In this document: positions 36,012 through 45,273 of the stretch, one piece after another | Layout: each line of letters starts with the position of its first letter | How positions within the stretch are numbered: position 1 is the stretch's first letter | NCBI GenBank assembly: GCA_036733925.1 | Contig: DAIMZO010000011.1 | Location: 4,994-68,993 of the forward strand | Origin: UBA2897 sp036733925 | Lineage (GTDB): Bacteria; Bacillota; Negativicutes; Selenomonadales; Selenomonadaceae | DNA: 64,000 nucleotides | Reading direction: 5' to 3' | Notes under the pieces: generated by a model | What the model was told of the DNA's origin: nothing | What the model saw: the letters and a program-made list of their open reading frames with translations, nothing else | Databases searched by the model: none | Program-made: the position numbers and the translations under genes

Positions 36012-36710
36012 ATGGGACAGTATACGTTTACCGTCAGTAAGACCTGCCCGGTCTGCGGGCAATCGACGCGCGTCGTGAAGACGAAATCCAAGCTGATTGC
36101 CTTGCAGACGGATGAAGATTTCTGCGTGCATTACAAGGACTTCAACCCGTATTATTATACAATCTGGTTCTGCGAGCACTGCGGCTTTGCCGCAGAGGAG
36201 CGCACGTTCCTCGCGCCGATACCGAAGCGGCATAAAGAGAAGCTCCTGACATTCCTGGACGCGCATCAGATGAACTTGAAGTTCACAGAAGTGCGCGGCG
36301 TGCCGGAGGCCATCGCGTCGTTCAAGCTCGCGATTTTCTACGCGCAGCTGATCGGGCAGCCGCTCGAGCGGCAGGCGGGTCTCATGCTCGAGATGGCCTG
36401 GATCTACCGCGACGCTGGCGAGAAGGAAAAGGAGAACGAGACGCTGCAGAAGGCGGCGGATCTCTACGACCGCTCGCTGATGACCGAGCGCTATCCGCTG
36501 AACGGCAAGACCGATAATTTCGTCATCTACCTGATCGGGGCAATCTACTATCGCCTCGGCAATATCGAGAAGACGACGCAGTATCTCTCGCGCATCATCG
36601 GCATGCAGGATATCCGCCGCGATGACCCGCGGGTGTATGAGCGCGCGCGGAATCTCTGGATTGATATCCGTTCCGATAAGGAACAGGCGAGAAAGGAAGC
36701 AGACGGATGA
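36012..36710 (+). CDS. DUF2225 protein (zinc-ribbon plus TPR-like)
   Basis: A 232-aa cytoplasmic protein. Two CxxC pairs at the N-terminus (TCPVCGQ and CEHCG) suggest a zinc ribbon; the rest is TPR-like helices (AWIYRDAGEKEKENETLQKA). This is the DUF2225 layout, function unknown. The ATG at 36012 is preferred to the in-frame start at 35979. It overlaps the next gene by four bases. Confidence 0.82.
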   Translation: MGQYTFTVSKTCPVCGQSTRVVKTKSKLIALQTDEDFCVHYKDFNPYYYTIWFCEHCGFAAEERTFLAPIPKRHKEKLLTFLDAHQMNLKFTEVRGVPEAIASFKLAIFYAQLIGQPLERQAGLMLEMAWIYRDAGEKEKENETLQKAADLYDRSLMTERYPLNGKTDNFVIYLIGAIYYRLGNIEKTTQYLSRIIGMQDIRRDDPRVYERARNLWIDIRSDKEQARKEADG

Positions 36711-37393
36711 TCAGCATACCAGCGGACGTATCGACGCAGCTCGCGGCCATCGACTGGAGCGGCGTGCAGGACGCCGTCAAGGACTATGGGCCGGCGCTCA
36801 AGGTACTCCAGAGCACTTGGGATAAGGAGAGCCTGAAGGATATCGCGCAGGGGAAGCTCGTCGTGCCCGACAGCACGATCAATGAGGCCATCGCGAAATC
36901 CATCACGGACGATGCGCCGGTCAAGAGCATCGAGATCAAGTCCCACGAGAACGGGCGCATGGATATCGCAATCGATGGCACAAAGGTCGGCAAGGTCGAG
37001 CTCTCCGGCACCATCGAGGAATTCGTGCACAATGGCGATCAGTCGTATCTCGTCTATCATGTGCGCAATAAGAATATCCCGAAGCACGGGCTCATGAGCT
37101 GGGTGTTCTCGCGCATCTCGCTCGGCATGGCGGAGCGCATGGTCGGCTCGTTCCCAGTCAGCGGATCCATGCCGATGAAGATCAAGGGCAACCGCGTGTC
37201 TATCGATTACAGCGCGGCGCTCGCCGCCTCGAGCTTCGGGCAGACCGAGTTCCGGGGACACCGGCTGCTCGACATGATTGAGATCAAAGGAGCGGTACCG
37301 CGCGATGGCGGCATCGAGTTCCAGACGGAGCTCCATATCCCGGATGATGTCAGACAGTCGTTGATCGCCATCCTGCAGGAGCAGGGCGAATGA
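36707..37393 (+). CDS. Hypothetical protein
   Basis: A 228-aa soluble protein I do not recognise. There is no signal peptide or membrane helix; the middle is beta-rich (MDIAIDGTKVGKVELSG, YLVYHVRNKNIPKHG). Translationally coupled to the DUF2225 gene (ATGA overlap) and 34 bases before the DUF4127 gene, so probably one operon. Confidence 0.75.
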   Translation: MISIPADVSTQLAAIDWSGVQDAVKDYGPALKVLQSTWDKESLKDIAQGKLVVPDSTINEAIAKSITDDAPVKSIEIKSHENGRMDIAIDGTKVGKVELSGTIEEFVHNGDQSYLVYHVRNKNIPKHGLMSWVFSRISLGMAERMVGSFPVSGSMPMKIKGNRVSIDYSAALAASSFGQTEFRGHRLLDMIEIKGAVPRDGGIEFQTELHIPDDVRQSLIAILQEQGE

Positions 37394-37427
37394 AAGCATA
37401 GAATCAGCAAGAGAAGGGAGTCTTTTT

Positions 37428-39110
37428 TTGAAGTTCCGAATACGGGGGAAAAAAGTATGGCTCATTGCCGCGGCTGCGGCCTTTTTCTGCGCGGCCAGCA
37501 TCGGTATGCCGGCAGCGTCGGCAAAGCATAAGGTCGTGCCAGCCGGGCCACCGAAAATCATCTACATCCCACATGACAACCGGCCGATTTCTGACAAGCA
37601 GACCGCCGAGGTCGTGCGGAAACTCGGCTACAACGTCGTCGTGCCGCCGGATAACATGCTCGGCAGCCGCGAGGATTTCGGCCATCCGGACGAGCTCTGG
37701 TCGTGGCTCGATGAGAACGCGAAGGGGGCGGACGCCGCGGTCATTTCGTCCGACGCCATGCTCTACGGGAGCCTCGTCGCCTCGCGGAAACATTCGTACA
37801 GCGAGACCGAGGTCATCGAGCGCGCAGACCGGTTCAAGACGTTCCGGCAGGAATATCCGAAGCTGAAGCTCTACGCGTTCGGTTCCATCATGCGCACGCC
37901 GCGCAATGGCGAGGCGTCCGGCCACGAGGAGCCCGCGTATTACCGGAACTATGGTGCGGATATCTTCCGCTATACGGTTCTCCGCGATAAAGAGGAGACC
38001 GGGGGGCTGACGCGCCGCGAGAAGAAAGAATATGATTTCCTCGGCCAGCTTATCCCGCAGAACGCGCTGAACGACTGGATGGGACGCCGTGAGAAGAACT
38101 TCGCGGCAAATGAGGAATTGATTCGCCTGACGCGCGACAAGACCTTCGACTATTTCGTGCTCGGGCGCGACGATAACGCGCCGCATTCGCAGACGCATAT
38201 GGAGAGCCGCCATCTCGCGGAATCCGGCAAGGATCTCGGCAAGACGCGCTTCCAGGCGATGGCGGGCATCGACGAGATCGGCATGCTGTTGCTGACGCGC
38301 GCGGTCAACGATATGCGCCGCGATGTGCCGTTCGTCTACACGCGCTACAACTGGGGGCATGGCGAGTTCACGGTGCCTTCGTATTCCGATGAGAGCATCC
38401 GCGACTCGATTTCCTCCGCGGTCACCGCGGCGGGCGGCATGGAAGTGAACCAGCCGAAGCGCGCGGACGTCGTGCTGACGGTCAACACGAATCCGGACGG
38501 CAAGACCGGCGAGGCCAACGACCGGGACAACGACGGCACACCGCGCAATGGTACGAAGTATTTCGCGGATATCGTCAGCGAGTACGTCGGCAAGGGCTAT
38601 CCGGTCGCCATCGCGGATATCGCGTACGCAAACGGCTCGGACAACGCGCTGATGGAGGAGCTCAAGAACCGCGGCCTGCTGTTCAAGATCCGCGCCTATG
38701 CCGGCTGGAACACGGCGACGAACAGCACGGGCTTCGTCATCGGTGAGGGCATGCTCGCAAAGCACATGAAGGATGATGCGGTCGACGAGCTGCTGATCAC
38801 GCGCTACCTCGATGACTGGGGCTATCAGGCGAATGTCCGCAATGTCATCGCGCGTCAGCTGACCTGGCTGCGCGGGGACGGCTTCTACGGCAGCCTGAAT
38901 TCGAAATTGGACGCGGTGCGCTACCGCTCGGAGCAGATGATGACGCGCTTCGTCGAAGAGAATCTGCCGCCGTTCAAGGATCTCGAGGAGATCCACGTGA
39001 ATTTCCCGTGGAACCGCATGTTCGAGTCCGATATCGAGCACAATGCGGTAAAGCCGCTCACGGACTACTTCCGTCTCAACGCAGCCGCTTTGCAGAAACC
39101 GGCTGAATAA
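37428..39110 (+). CDS. DUF4127 family secreted protein
   Basis: A 560-aa protein with an N-terminal signal sequence (VWLIAAAAAFFCAASIGMPA) and a conserved DUF4127 body (IIYIPHDNRPISDKQT, VISSDAMLYGSLVASRKH, DYFVLGRDDNAPHSQTH). The family has no firmly established function; the Asp/His-rich motifs suggest metal-dependent catalysis in the periplasm, which is inference. The start is TTG at 37428 with AAGGGAG seven bases upstream. Confidence 0.85.
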   Translation: MKFRIRGKKVWLIAAAAAFFCAASIGMPAASAKHKVVPAGPPKIIYIPHDNRPISDKQTAEVVRKLGYNVVVPPDNMLGSREDFGHPDELWSWLDENAKGADAAVISSDAMLYGSLVASRKHSYSETEVIERADRFKTFRQEYPKLKLYAFGSIMRTPRNGEASGHEEPAYYRNYGADIFRYTVLRDKEETGGLTRREKKEYDFLGQLIPQNALNDWMGRREKNFAANEELIRLTRDKTFDYFVLGRDDNAPHSQTHMESRHLAESGKDLGKTRFQAMAGIDEIGMLLLTRAVNDMRRDVPFVYTRYNWGHGEFTVPSYSDESIRDSISSAVTAAGGMEVNQPKRADVVLTVNTNPDGKTGEANDRDNDGTPRNGTKYFADIVSEYVGKGYPVAIADIAYANGSDNALMEELKNRGLLFKIRAYAGWNTATNSTGFVIGEGMLAKHMKDDAVDELLITRYLDDWGYQANVRNVIARQLTWLRGDGFYGSLNSKLDAVRYRSEQMMTRFVEENLPPFKDLEEIHVNFPWNRMFESDIEHNAVKPLTDYFRLNAAALQKPAE

Positions 39111-39134
39111 GGAAAAAGCAGGATATGGGTATAG

Positions 39135-39183
39135 AAAAGGGGCTGTCGCACGAACGAAAAGTATCGTGCGACAGCCCCTTTTT
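39135..39183. terminator. Long bidirectional terminator
   Basis: A perfect 19-bp stem (AAAAGGGGCTGTCGCACGA, 39135-39153, with its complement at 39164-39182) and ten-base loop lies between the convergent DUF4127 and serC genes. Confidence 0.93.
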
Positions 39184-39202
39184 GATGTTTTTCTTTGATC
39201 CG

Positions 39203-40303
39203 TCAGGCGTTGGCTTTGCGGAACTTCTCCATGAAGTCTGCGAGGAGCTCGGCGCCCTCCATCGGCATCGCATTGTAGATGGAGGTGCGGATGCCGCCGA
39301 CGGAGCGGTGGCCTTTGACGCCGGCGAGCTTGTGCTCGGCCGCCTCCGCGATGAACTTCTTCTCGAGTTCCTCGCTCGGCAGGCGGAACGTGACGTTCAT
39401 GAACGAGCGGCTTTCCTTGTCCGCGTGGCCGCGGTAGAAGCCATTCGATGCGTCGATGGCCCCGTAGACGAGATCCGCGCGTTTCTTCGCGCGCTCTGCC
39501 ATGACCTCGAGGCCGCCCATCTTCTTGATCCAGGCGACAACCTTGCCGACCATGTAGATGTTGAACGCCGGCGGCGTATTGAACAGCGAATCCTTCTTGA
39601 GGAATGTGCTGTAGCGGAACATCGTCGGAAGCGCTTCCGGGCTCTTCTCGAACAGCGCCTTCTTGCCGACGACGAGCGTCACGCCGGCCGGGCCGAGGTT
39701 CTTCTGCACGCCGGCATAGATCAGGTCGAACTTCGAGAAGTCGAGCGGGCGCGAGAGCATATCGGAGGACATATCCGCGAACAGCGGCACACCATGCGTA
39801 TCCGGGATGTAGTGGTACTCCGTACCGTAGATCGTGTTGTTGTAGCAGACATGGACGTAGGCGGCGTCCGGGTCGATCTTCAGCTCGTCCTGCGTCGGGA
39901 CATGATGATAGCCTGTCTCCTTGCTCGACGCGGCAATCGTGCCGACGCCGAGGTGTGCGGCCTCTTTATAGGCTTTCTCCGCGAAGCTGCCGGAGAGCAC
40001 ATAGGCGCCCGGATGCTCCTTCGTCGCGAAGTTCAGCGGGAGCAGAGCGAACTGCGTGCTGCCGCCGCCTGTCATGAACAGGACCTCGTAGTCATCGCCG
40101 AGCCCCATGAGCTCCTTGATGTCCGCTTTGGTCTGCTCGTGCACCGCAGCGTATTCCGGTGCGCGGTGGCTGATCTCGAGGATGGACTCGCCCGAGTGGT
40201 TGAAATTCAGGAACTCCGCCTGTGCCTCCTTGAGAACGGGCAGGGGCAGCGTGGCCGGGCCCGGATTGAAGTTATAGACGCGATCGGCTTCTAGCGTTTC
40301 CAT
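39203..40303 (-). CDS. serC: Phosphoserine aminotransferase SerC
   Basis: A 366-aa PLP enzyme for the second step of serine synthesis. It begins YNFNPGPATLP, has MTGGGSTQFALLPLN, the PLP-lysine region YAGVQKNLGPAGVTLV and NTPPAFNIYM. The minus-strand ATG at 40303 has GGAGG seven bases upstream. Divergent from the T-box-controlled serA. Its own leader (40304-40418) is AT-rich, with no T-box visible. Confidence 0.95.
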   Translation of the reverse strand: METLEADRVYNFNPGPATLPLPVLKEAQAEFLNFNHSGESILEISHRAPEYAAVHEQTKADIKELMGLGDDYEVLFMTGGGSTQFALLPLNFATKEHPGAYVLSGSFAEKAYKEAAHLGVGTIAASSKETGYHHVPTQDELKIDPDAAYVHVCYNNTIYGTEYHYIPDTHGVPLFADMSSDMLSRPLDFSKFDLIYAGVQKNLGPAGVTLVVGKKALFEKSPEALPTMFRYSTFLKKDSLFNTPPAFNIYMVGKVVAWIKKMGGLEVMAERAKKRADLVYGAIDASNGFYRGHADKESRSFMNVTFRLPSEELEKKFIAEAAEHKLAGVKGHRSVGGIRTSIYNAMPMEGAELLADFMEKFRKANA

Positions 40304-40418
40304 ATGCGAACCTCCAGTGCATAAATGTCTTAAAATTTTTGTCATTTTGTTATATTCTAGCGCGAAAAGAAAAGAAAAGCAAGGATAAAAATAAATCCTG
40401 TTTTTGCAAGAAATACAC

Positions 40419-40447
40419 TTGACGGCTTTGGAGGGAGGCAGTATAAT
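40419..40447 (+). promoter_or_regulatory. Promoter of the serA T-box leader
   Basis: TTGACG (40419-40424), 17 bases, TATAAT (40442-40447). Confidence 0.85.
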
Positions 40448-40454
40448 AGGGCCA

Positions 40455-40694
40455 TAGGTTAAAAAGGCAAGAGAGCAACGCGATGAATGGGAAGCGTTTT
40501 CCGGTATGCCAGCAGAGAGCCAGCGGACGGTGTGAGCTGGCGGCAGATGGAAGGCGTTCCGCCCGGGAGCGGCTGGCGAGGAGCCAGACGGGAAAGCCCG
40601 ATACAGCATACAAGAGTGGTGTGGCTGTGCCGCATCAACTGGGTGGTACCACGGAAGTAACGCTTCGTCCCAACGATCGGGACGAAGCGTTTTT
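40455..40694 (+). promoter_or_regulatory. T-box riboswitch upstream of serA
   Basis: Stem I is visible with AGAGAG and a GCCAGC/GCTGGC arm closing a loop that contains GGTG. The T-box sequence AACTGGGTGGTACCACG starts at 40637 and is followed by the terminator CGCTTCGTCCC (40661-40671) with GGGACGAAGCG (40679-40689) and TTTTT. Uncharged tRNA binding should favour read-through. The specifier is probably within GTTCC at 40556-40560; UCC (Ser) fits the target gene, but UUC in the adjacent register cannot be excluded by eye. Confidence 0.92.
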
Positions 40695-40760
40695 ACTTTA
40701 TTTCCCGCAGATCTTGGTCATCTTGCTCCGCAGCATTGTGTGTTCAGGAGGTTTTACAGC

Positions 40761-42350
40761 ATGAAGATTCTTGCAGCAGACGGTATTTCGCCAAAAGGTA
40801 TTGCGCTCTTAAAAGAACAGGAAGGGTTCGAAGTCGTCGTCAAGGATAAGCTCCCGGCAGAGGAACTCCTCGAGATCATCCCGGAATTCGACGCAATCAT
40901 GGTGCGTTCGGCATCGAAGGTCACGAAGGAGGTCATCGACCGCGCGAAGAACCTCAAGATCATCGGCCGCGCCGGTGTCGGCGTCGACAACATCGATATC
41001 CCGGCGGCGACGGCGCGCGGCATCATCGTCATCAATTCCCCGGGCGGAAATACGATTGCGGCAACGGAGCACACGATGGCCATGATGCTTGCGATGTCCC
41101 GCAACATCCCGATTGCGAACGAGACCATGCAGAAGGGCGAGTGGAACCGCAAGAAGTACGTCGGCGTAGAGCTGCGCGGCAAGACGCTCGGCGTCATCGG
41201 CATGGGCCGCATCGGTTCGGGCGTTGCGAAGCGCGCGCTCGCGTTTGAGATGAACGTCATCGCCTACGATCCGTACATCAACGAGGAGCGCGCAAAGGCA
41301 CTCGGCGTCAAGGTCGCGACGTTCGACGAGGTCATCCGGAATGCGGACTTCATCACCGTGCACATGCCGCTGACGAAAGAGACGCGCGGCATGATCGGCA
41401 TGGAGCAGATGAAGCAGATGAAGAAAGGCGTCCGCCTCATCAACTGCGCGCGCGGCGGCATCATCGTCGAGGAAGACCTCGCGGAGGCCGTGAAGCAGGG
41501 CCTAGTCGCTGGCGCGGCCATCGATGTCTACACGAGCGAGCCGGTCACGAAAGACCATCCGCTCGTCGGCGTGCCGGGTATCGTGCTGACCCCGCATCTC
41601 GGCGCATCCACGGTCGAGGCGCAGATCAACGTCTCGACGGATGTCGCGAAGGGCATCATCGCGGCCCTGCACGGCGAGCCGGTCGCGACGGCCGTCAACA
41701 TGGCGCCGGTCTCCCCGCAGGTCATGCAGGTCGTCGGCCCGTATCTGACGCTCGCCGAGCGCCTCGGCGGCACGGCGGTCGCTCTCGCGGACGGCGCCAT
41801 CGAGAAGGTCGAGGTCACCTATAACGGTGAGATCACGGAGGTCAACACGGGCCTGCTGACGACGGCGGTCGTCAAGGGCCTGCTGAATCCGGTCATGGAG
41901 AACGAGGTCAACTACGTCAACGCGCCGGGCCTCGCGAAAGAGCGCGGCATCGAGGTCAAGGAAGTCAAGCAGAAAGAAGCCAAGAACTTCGCGAACCTCA
42001 TCACGGTCAAGGTCACGGCGAAGGGCAAAGACCTCTCCGTTGCCGGCACGCTGTTCGGCAAGGAGGGCCGCATCGTCCGCATCGATGCATTCCGTGTCGA
42101 CGTCGACCCGCATGCGCGCATCGTCGTCTGCCCGCATATCAACCGTCCGGGCGTCATCGGTACGGTCGGCTCCCTGCTCGGCCGCCACGGCATCAATATC
42201 TCGGCCATGCAGGTTGGCAAAGACGTCGAGCCGGGCAAGAACCTCATGGTCTTGACCGTCGACAACGAGCTCACCGACGACGTGCTCGCGGAACTCAAGC
42301 AGATCGACGGCATCTTCGATGCGAAAGTCGTCGACTTCTACGCCATCTGA
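40761..42350 (+). CDS. serA: D-3-phosphoglycerate dehydrogenase SerA
   Basis: A 529-aa enzyme for the first step of serine synthesis. Catalytic half: VRSASKVTKEVID, NAD site LGVIGMGRIGSGVAKRAL, INCARGGIIVEEDL and the His region LTPHLGAST. C-terminal half: an ASB domain and an ACT domain (HINRPGVIGTVGSLLG) for serine feedback. Start 40761 with AGGAGG nine bases upstream, directly after the T-box terminator. Confidence 0.96.
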   Translation: MKILAADGISPKGIALLKEQEGFEVVVKDKLPAEELLEIIPEFDAIMVRSASKVTKEVIDRAKNLKIIGRAGVGVDNIDIPAATARGIIVINSPGGNTIAATEHTMAMMLAMSRNIPIANETMQKGEWNRKKYVGVELRGKTLGVIGMGRIGSGVAKRALAFEMNVIAYDPYINEERAKALGVKVATFDEVIRNADFITVHMPLTKETRGMIGMEQMKQMKKGVRLINCARGGIIVEEDLAEAVKQGLVAGAAIDVYTSEPVTKDHPLVGVPGIVLTPHLGASTVEAQINVSTDVAKGIIAALHGEPVATAVNMAPVSPQVMQVVGPYLTLAERLGGTAVALADGAIEKVEVTYNGEITEVNTGLLTTAVVKGLLNPVMENEVNYVNAPGLAKERGIEVKEVKQKEAKNFANLITVKVTAKGKDLSVAGTLFGKEGRIVRIDAFRVDVDPHARIVVCPHINRPGVIGTVGSLLGRHGINISAMQVGKDVEPGKNLMVLTVDNELTDDVLAELKQIDGIFDAKVVDFYAI

Positions 42351-42366
42351 TCATCCCTATGGATTC

Positions 42367-42411
42367 AAGGGCTGCCACACAGACCAAATCGTCTGTGCGG
42401 CGGCCTTTTTT
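42367..42411 (+). terminator. Terminator of serA
   Basis: CACAGA/TCTGTG extended by GGGCTGCC against GGCGGCC (one mismatch, wobble pairs), followed by TTTTTT at 42406-42411. Confidence 0.8.
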
Positions 42412-42424
42412 CGTATCGGCTGAA

Positions 42425-43126
42425 ATGTGGTATACTAAAGGATCCTTCGGGCGCGATGCCGATGCGCCGGGCGCCTATGCGATGAGCCCGGAAGACGCGC
42501 TCGCCGTCGTCGAGGATGCGAGCCGTGACCCGAATCTCGCCGGCCTGCACGTCGTGAGCGGGCTGCACCCGACCTGGACGTTCGAGGACTACCTGAGCCG
42601 CCTGCGCCTGCTGCATGAACGTTTTCCGAAGCTCTACATCAAAGGGTTTACGGGCGTCGAGATTACGCATTTTGCGAAGATTTCCGGCCTTTCCATCCGC
42701 GAGGTCCTGCTGCGGCTGCGCGATGAAGGTGGCCTGCAGGATGAGACGGGCGGCTTCCTGACGTTCATCTGCTTCCCGTTCCTGCCGAAGAACACGAAGC
42801 TCGGGAAGACGGTCAAGCAGACCAGCATGTGGGATGACCTGCGCACGATGGCGGTTTCCCGGCTCGTGCTCGATAATTTCCCGCATATCAAAGCGTACTG
42901 GGTGATGCTGACCCTGCCGGTCGCGCAGATTGCCCTTGGTTTCGGGGCTGACGATATCGACGGCACGGTGCACAAGGAGACCATCCTGCATGATGCCGGC
43001 GCCACGAGCCCGACTGCACTTACCGAGAATCAGATCCTGCGGGTCATCCGTGAGGCGGGCCGCATCCCGGCCACCTGCGACTGCAACTACCATATCTTGA
43101 AGCGCTGCGACAAAGAAAAGGAATGA
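42425..43126 (+). pseudogene. mqnE: Aminofutalosine synthase (MqnE) remnant 1: 5' end and central block missing
   Basis: MqnE is a radical SAM enzyme of the futalosine menaquinone pathway. From 42446 the frame reads FGRDADAPGAYAM, the sequence that normally follows the CxxxCxxC cluster, so the start codon and the Fe-S cysteines are gone. A TATACT -10 (42431-42436) now sits just before it, and the next in-frame ATG upstream is within that promoter. At about 42730-42740 the text jumps from LRLRDEG to LQDETGGFLTF, skipping the usual GGGAEI...YGHIETPE region (about 65 residues). The 3' part (NTKLGKTVKQTSMW to the stop) is intact. It cannot encode an active enzyme. Confidence 0.85.
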
Positions 43127-43135
43127 GGGGATTTT

Positions 43136-43698
43136 TTGAACCATCAGCTTAGCGAAGCCCGCCGCAAAGCGGAAGCGGGCGGGCGTCTGAGCCTCGGGGA
43201 CGCGATGGCGCTCTACGAGGAGAACGACCTGCTCTTTCTCGCGCATTGTGCCTCCCTTGCCAAAGAGCGGCACAGCGGAAAAGATGTCTACTATACAATC
43301 AACCGCCATATCAACCTGACGAATGTCTGCACATCCTGCTGCCCGCTCTGCGCATCTCGGCATCCGGGCCAACGCCTCCATGATGTACGGCCATATCGAG
43401 ACGCCGGAGGAGCGGTTCGAGCACCTCCTCGCCATCCGGGATCTGCAGGACGAATGATTTCAAGGCGTTCTGGGTCATGCTGACTCTGCCGATTACCCAG
43501 CTGGCGCTCGGGTTCGGTGCAGATGACCTCGACGGCACCATCGGCGAGGAGAAGATCATCCATGCCGCCGGTGCAAAGGGCGCGTCCGGCATCACAGAGC
43601 AGGAACTGGCCGCCATCATTCAGGAGGCCGGATACCACCCGGTCAAGCGCGACGAGGGATACCGTCCGATGCGTGGTGAAAGGGAGGCTTGCTCATGA
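43136..43698 (+). pseudogene. MqnE-like radical SAM remnant 2: two out-of-frame internal deletions
   Basis: A second, diverged MqnE homologue. The TTG start (43136, GAGGGG site) and N-terminus through the cluster CTSCCPLCA are kept. At 43352-43356 the sequence jumps, out of frame, to LGIRANASMMYGHIETPEER; at about 43455 it jumps again, into a third frame, to FKAFWVMLTLPITQLALGFG and continues to the stop at 43698. The FGRDADAP..., GGGAEI... and ETGGF... blocks are missing. It is a paralogue, not a piece of remnant 1: their C-termini overlap and differ. Confidence 0.85.
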
Positions 43699-44315
43699 CT
43701 CGTTTGACCGCCAAAGAAGGGGAAAAACTGCTGACGCATGGCAGCCCGATCGAGCTCGGGCGCATGGCCGATGCCATCCGTGCAGAGAGATTCGGCAATA
43801 CGACGACCTTCATCATCGACCGCAACATCAACTATACCAATGTCTGCGTCAATGGCTGCCGGTTCTGCGCCTTCTATCGGAAGGCATCCGATCCGGACGC
43901 CTACCTGCTCGATAACGCGGCAATCCTCGAAAAAGTCCGGGAGACGGTCGAGGCCGGCGGCACGCAGGTCATGATCCAGGGCGGCCTGCAGCCGGGGCAT
44001 ACCGCGCTCGGCGGCAAGAAGACCAGCAGCTGGGATTACATGCGCACGCTTGCCCTGACCCGCCTCTATATGGACAATATCCCGCATATCCAAGGCTCCT
44101 GGGTCACGCAGGGGGAGCGGATTGGTGAGCTTTCCCTCGGCTTCGGCGCGGATGACCTCGGCAGCATCATGCTCGAGGAAAACGTCGTGCGCGCCGCCGG
44201 CACGAGCTACTCCATGTCCATCCAGAAAATGGTCCAGATGATTCGCGATGCCGGCCGTCTGCCGGCGCAGCGCAATACCAAGTATGAGATTCTCCGGACG
44301 TTCCCGGAGCAATGA
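43695..44315 (+). pseudogene. mqnC: Cyclic dehypoxanthinyl futalosine synthase (MqnC) with large in-frame internal deletion
   Basis: The frame is open (206 aa) with GGGAGG seven bases before the ATG and the intact radical SAM cluster NVCVNGCRFCAF. After QVMIQGGLQP (near 43985) it passes straight to GHTALGGKKTSSWDYMRTLA; in full-length MqnC (about 370 aa) roughly 150 residues of the TIM barrel lie between these. The C-terminus is normal (FGADDLGSIMLEENVVRAAG). Without most of the barrel it is almost certainly inactive, although nothing stops it being translated. Confidence 0.85.
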
Positions 44316-44323
44316 GTGACTGA

Positions 44324-44864
44324 GTGAAAGAGGGATTTTCTTTACAGCAGAAGATAGAGATTCCAAAGGCAGACTATGCGATTGTCGGCGGTTCCGGGAC
44401 GCTGTCCAGCGATTCTGCTCATCATGCGGGATGCGCTCTGCCCGGAGCTCCAGAAAGCGCTGATTGCGGCGACGAAGAAGCGCTTCACGGGCCGCGTCTT
44501 CACGCGCGGCATCTATGCCGTCACCGATGGGCGCCATTTCGAGAGCCCCGCGGAGATCGCGATGATGGAGGGGCATGCCGATATCGTCGGCCAGAGCATC
44601 GCGCCGGAGGTCTACCTGGCCCGCGAGATTGGTGCGTGCTATGCCGGCCGTTACTTCACGGTCAACTACGGCGAAGGCATCCGCGCCAAATGGCCGCATC
44701 AGGACATGGCCGATATTTTTTACGATGACGCGCCGATGATCGGCGAGATCCTGCTCGAGACGATCCGCGAGGTGGATGCGTCGGACCGCAAATGTGAATG
44801 TCTGGAGCTCAGAAAGGAGACATTGCTGAAAGATGTATACCATGCCCCGTCCAGCAAGGGCTGA
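44324..44864 (+). pseudogene. MTA/futalosine phosphorylase-like gene, frameshifting internal deletion
   Basis: The 5' part (GTG at 44324) reads IPKADYAIVGGSGTLSSD, the start of an MTA-phosphorylase-family protein. At about 44411-44415 the homology jumps into another frame at LLIMRDALCPELQKALIAAT and continues with GRHFESPAEIAMMEGHADIV to the stop at 44864. About 100 or more residues including part of the active site are missing. In this operon the product probably acted on futalosine or aminodeoxyfutalosine (MqnB-like step); that assignment is from context. Confidence 0.78.
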
Positions 44865-44871
44865 CGGAAGA

Positions 44872-45273
44872 ATGCTTTCGGGGGCCGATGTGCCTGCTAG
44901 GTATTCCCGCCCATGCCTCGGGCATATCTGTTTCCGCAATGTGCTCCCGGTTTCCTGGCGGCTGCGCCACGACGCTCCGGACGATTTCCGGTTCATCACC
45001 GGCGTCCCGGCGGAAATGAACCGCGCCATCCTCGAGGGGCGTTCTTCCATCAGCAATGTTTCCTCGATACTCTACGCGAAGTATCCGGACGAGCTCGTGC
45101 CATTGCCCGGCCTCTGCGTCACGGCGCCTTCTGCCGTGACCTCCATCCTGCTCGTCGCGTGGAAGCCAATCTCCGAATGGAGGGATGGGGAGCCGATTGC
45201 GCTCACCGCGCAGTCCGAGACATCGCATGCGCTGGCGAAGATCCTCCGAATGGAAGGTGGATGTGACTCATGA
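44872..45273 (+). pseudogene. mqnA: Chorismate dehydratase (MqnA) remnant, C-terminal half lost
   Basis: The first 133 residues match MqnA (LGHICFRNVLP, GVPAEMNRAILEGRSSISNV, APSAVTSILLVAWKPISEW, ETSHALAKILRMEGG), but the protein stops there; MqnA is normally about 270-290 aa. A 16-codon scrap overlapping the stop (ATG at 45270 to TGA at 45320) may be what remains of the next gene. No good ribosome site precedes the ATG at 44872. Confidence 0.8.

Noticed and set aside
42730..43990. CTGCAG at three of the deletion junctions of the mqn remnants, suggesting a site-specific process
   Set aside because: CTGCAG encodes Leu-Gln with preferred codons and is common throughout the GC-rich genes in this window, so its presence at the junctions is not significant by eye.
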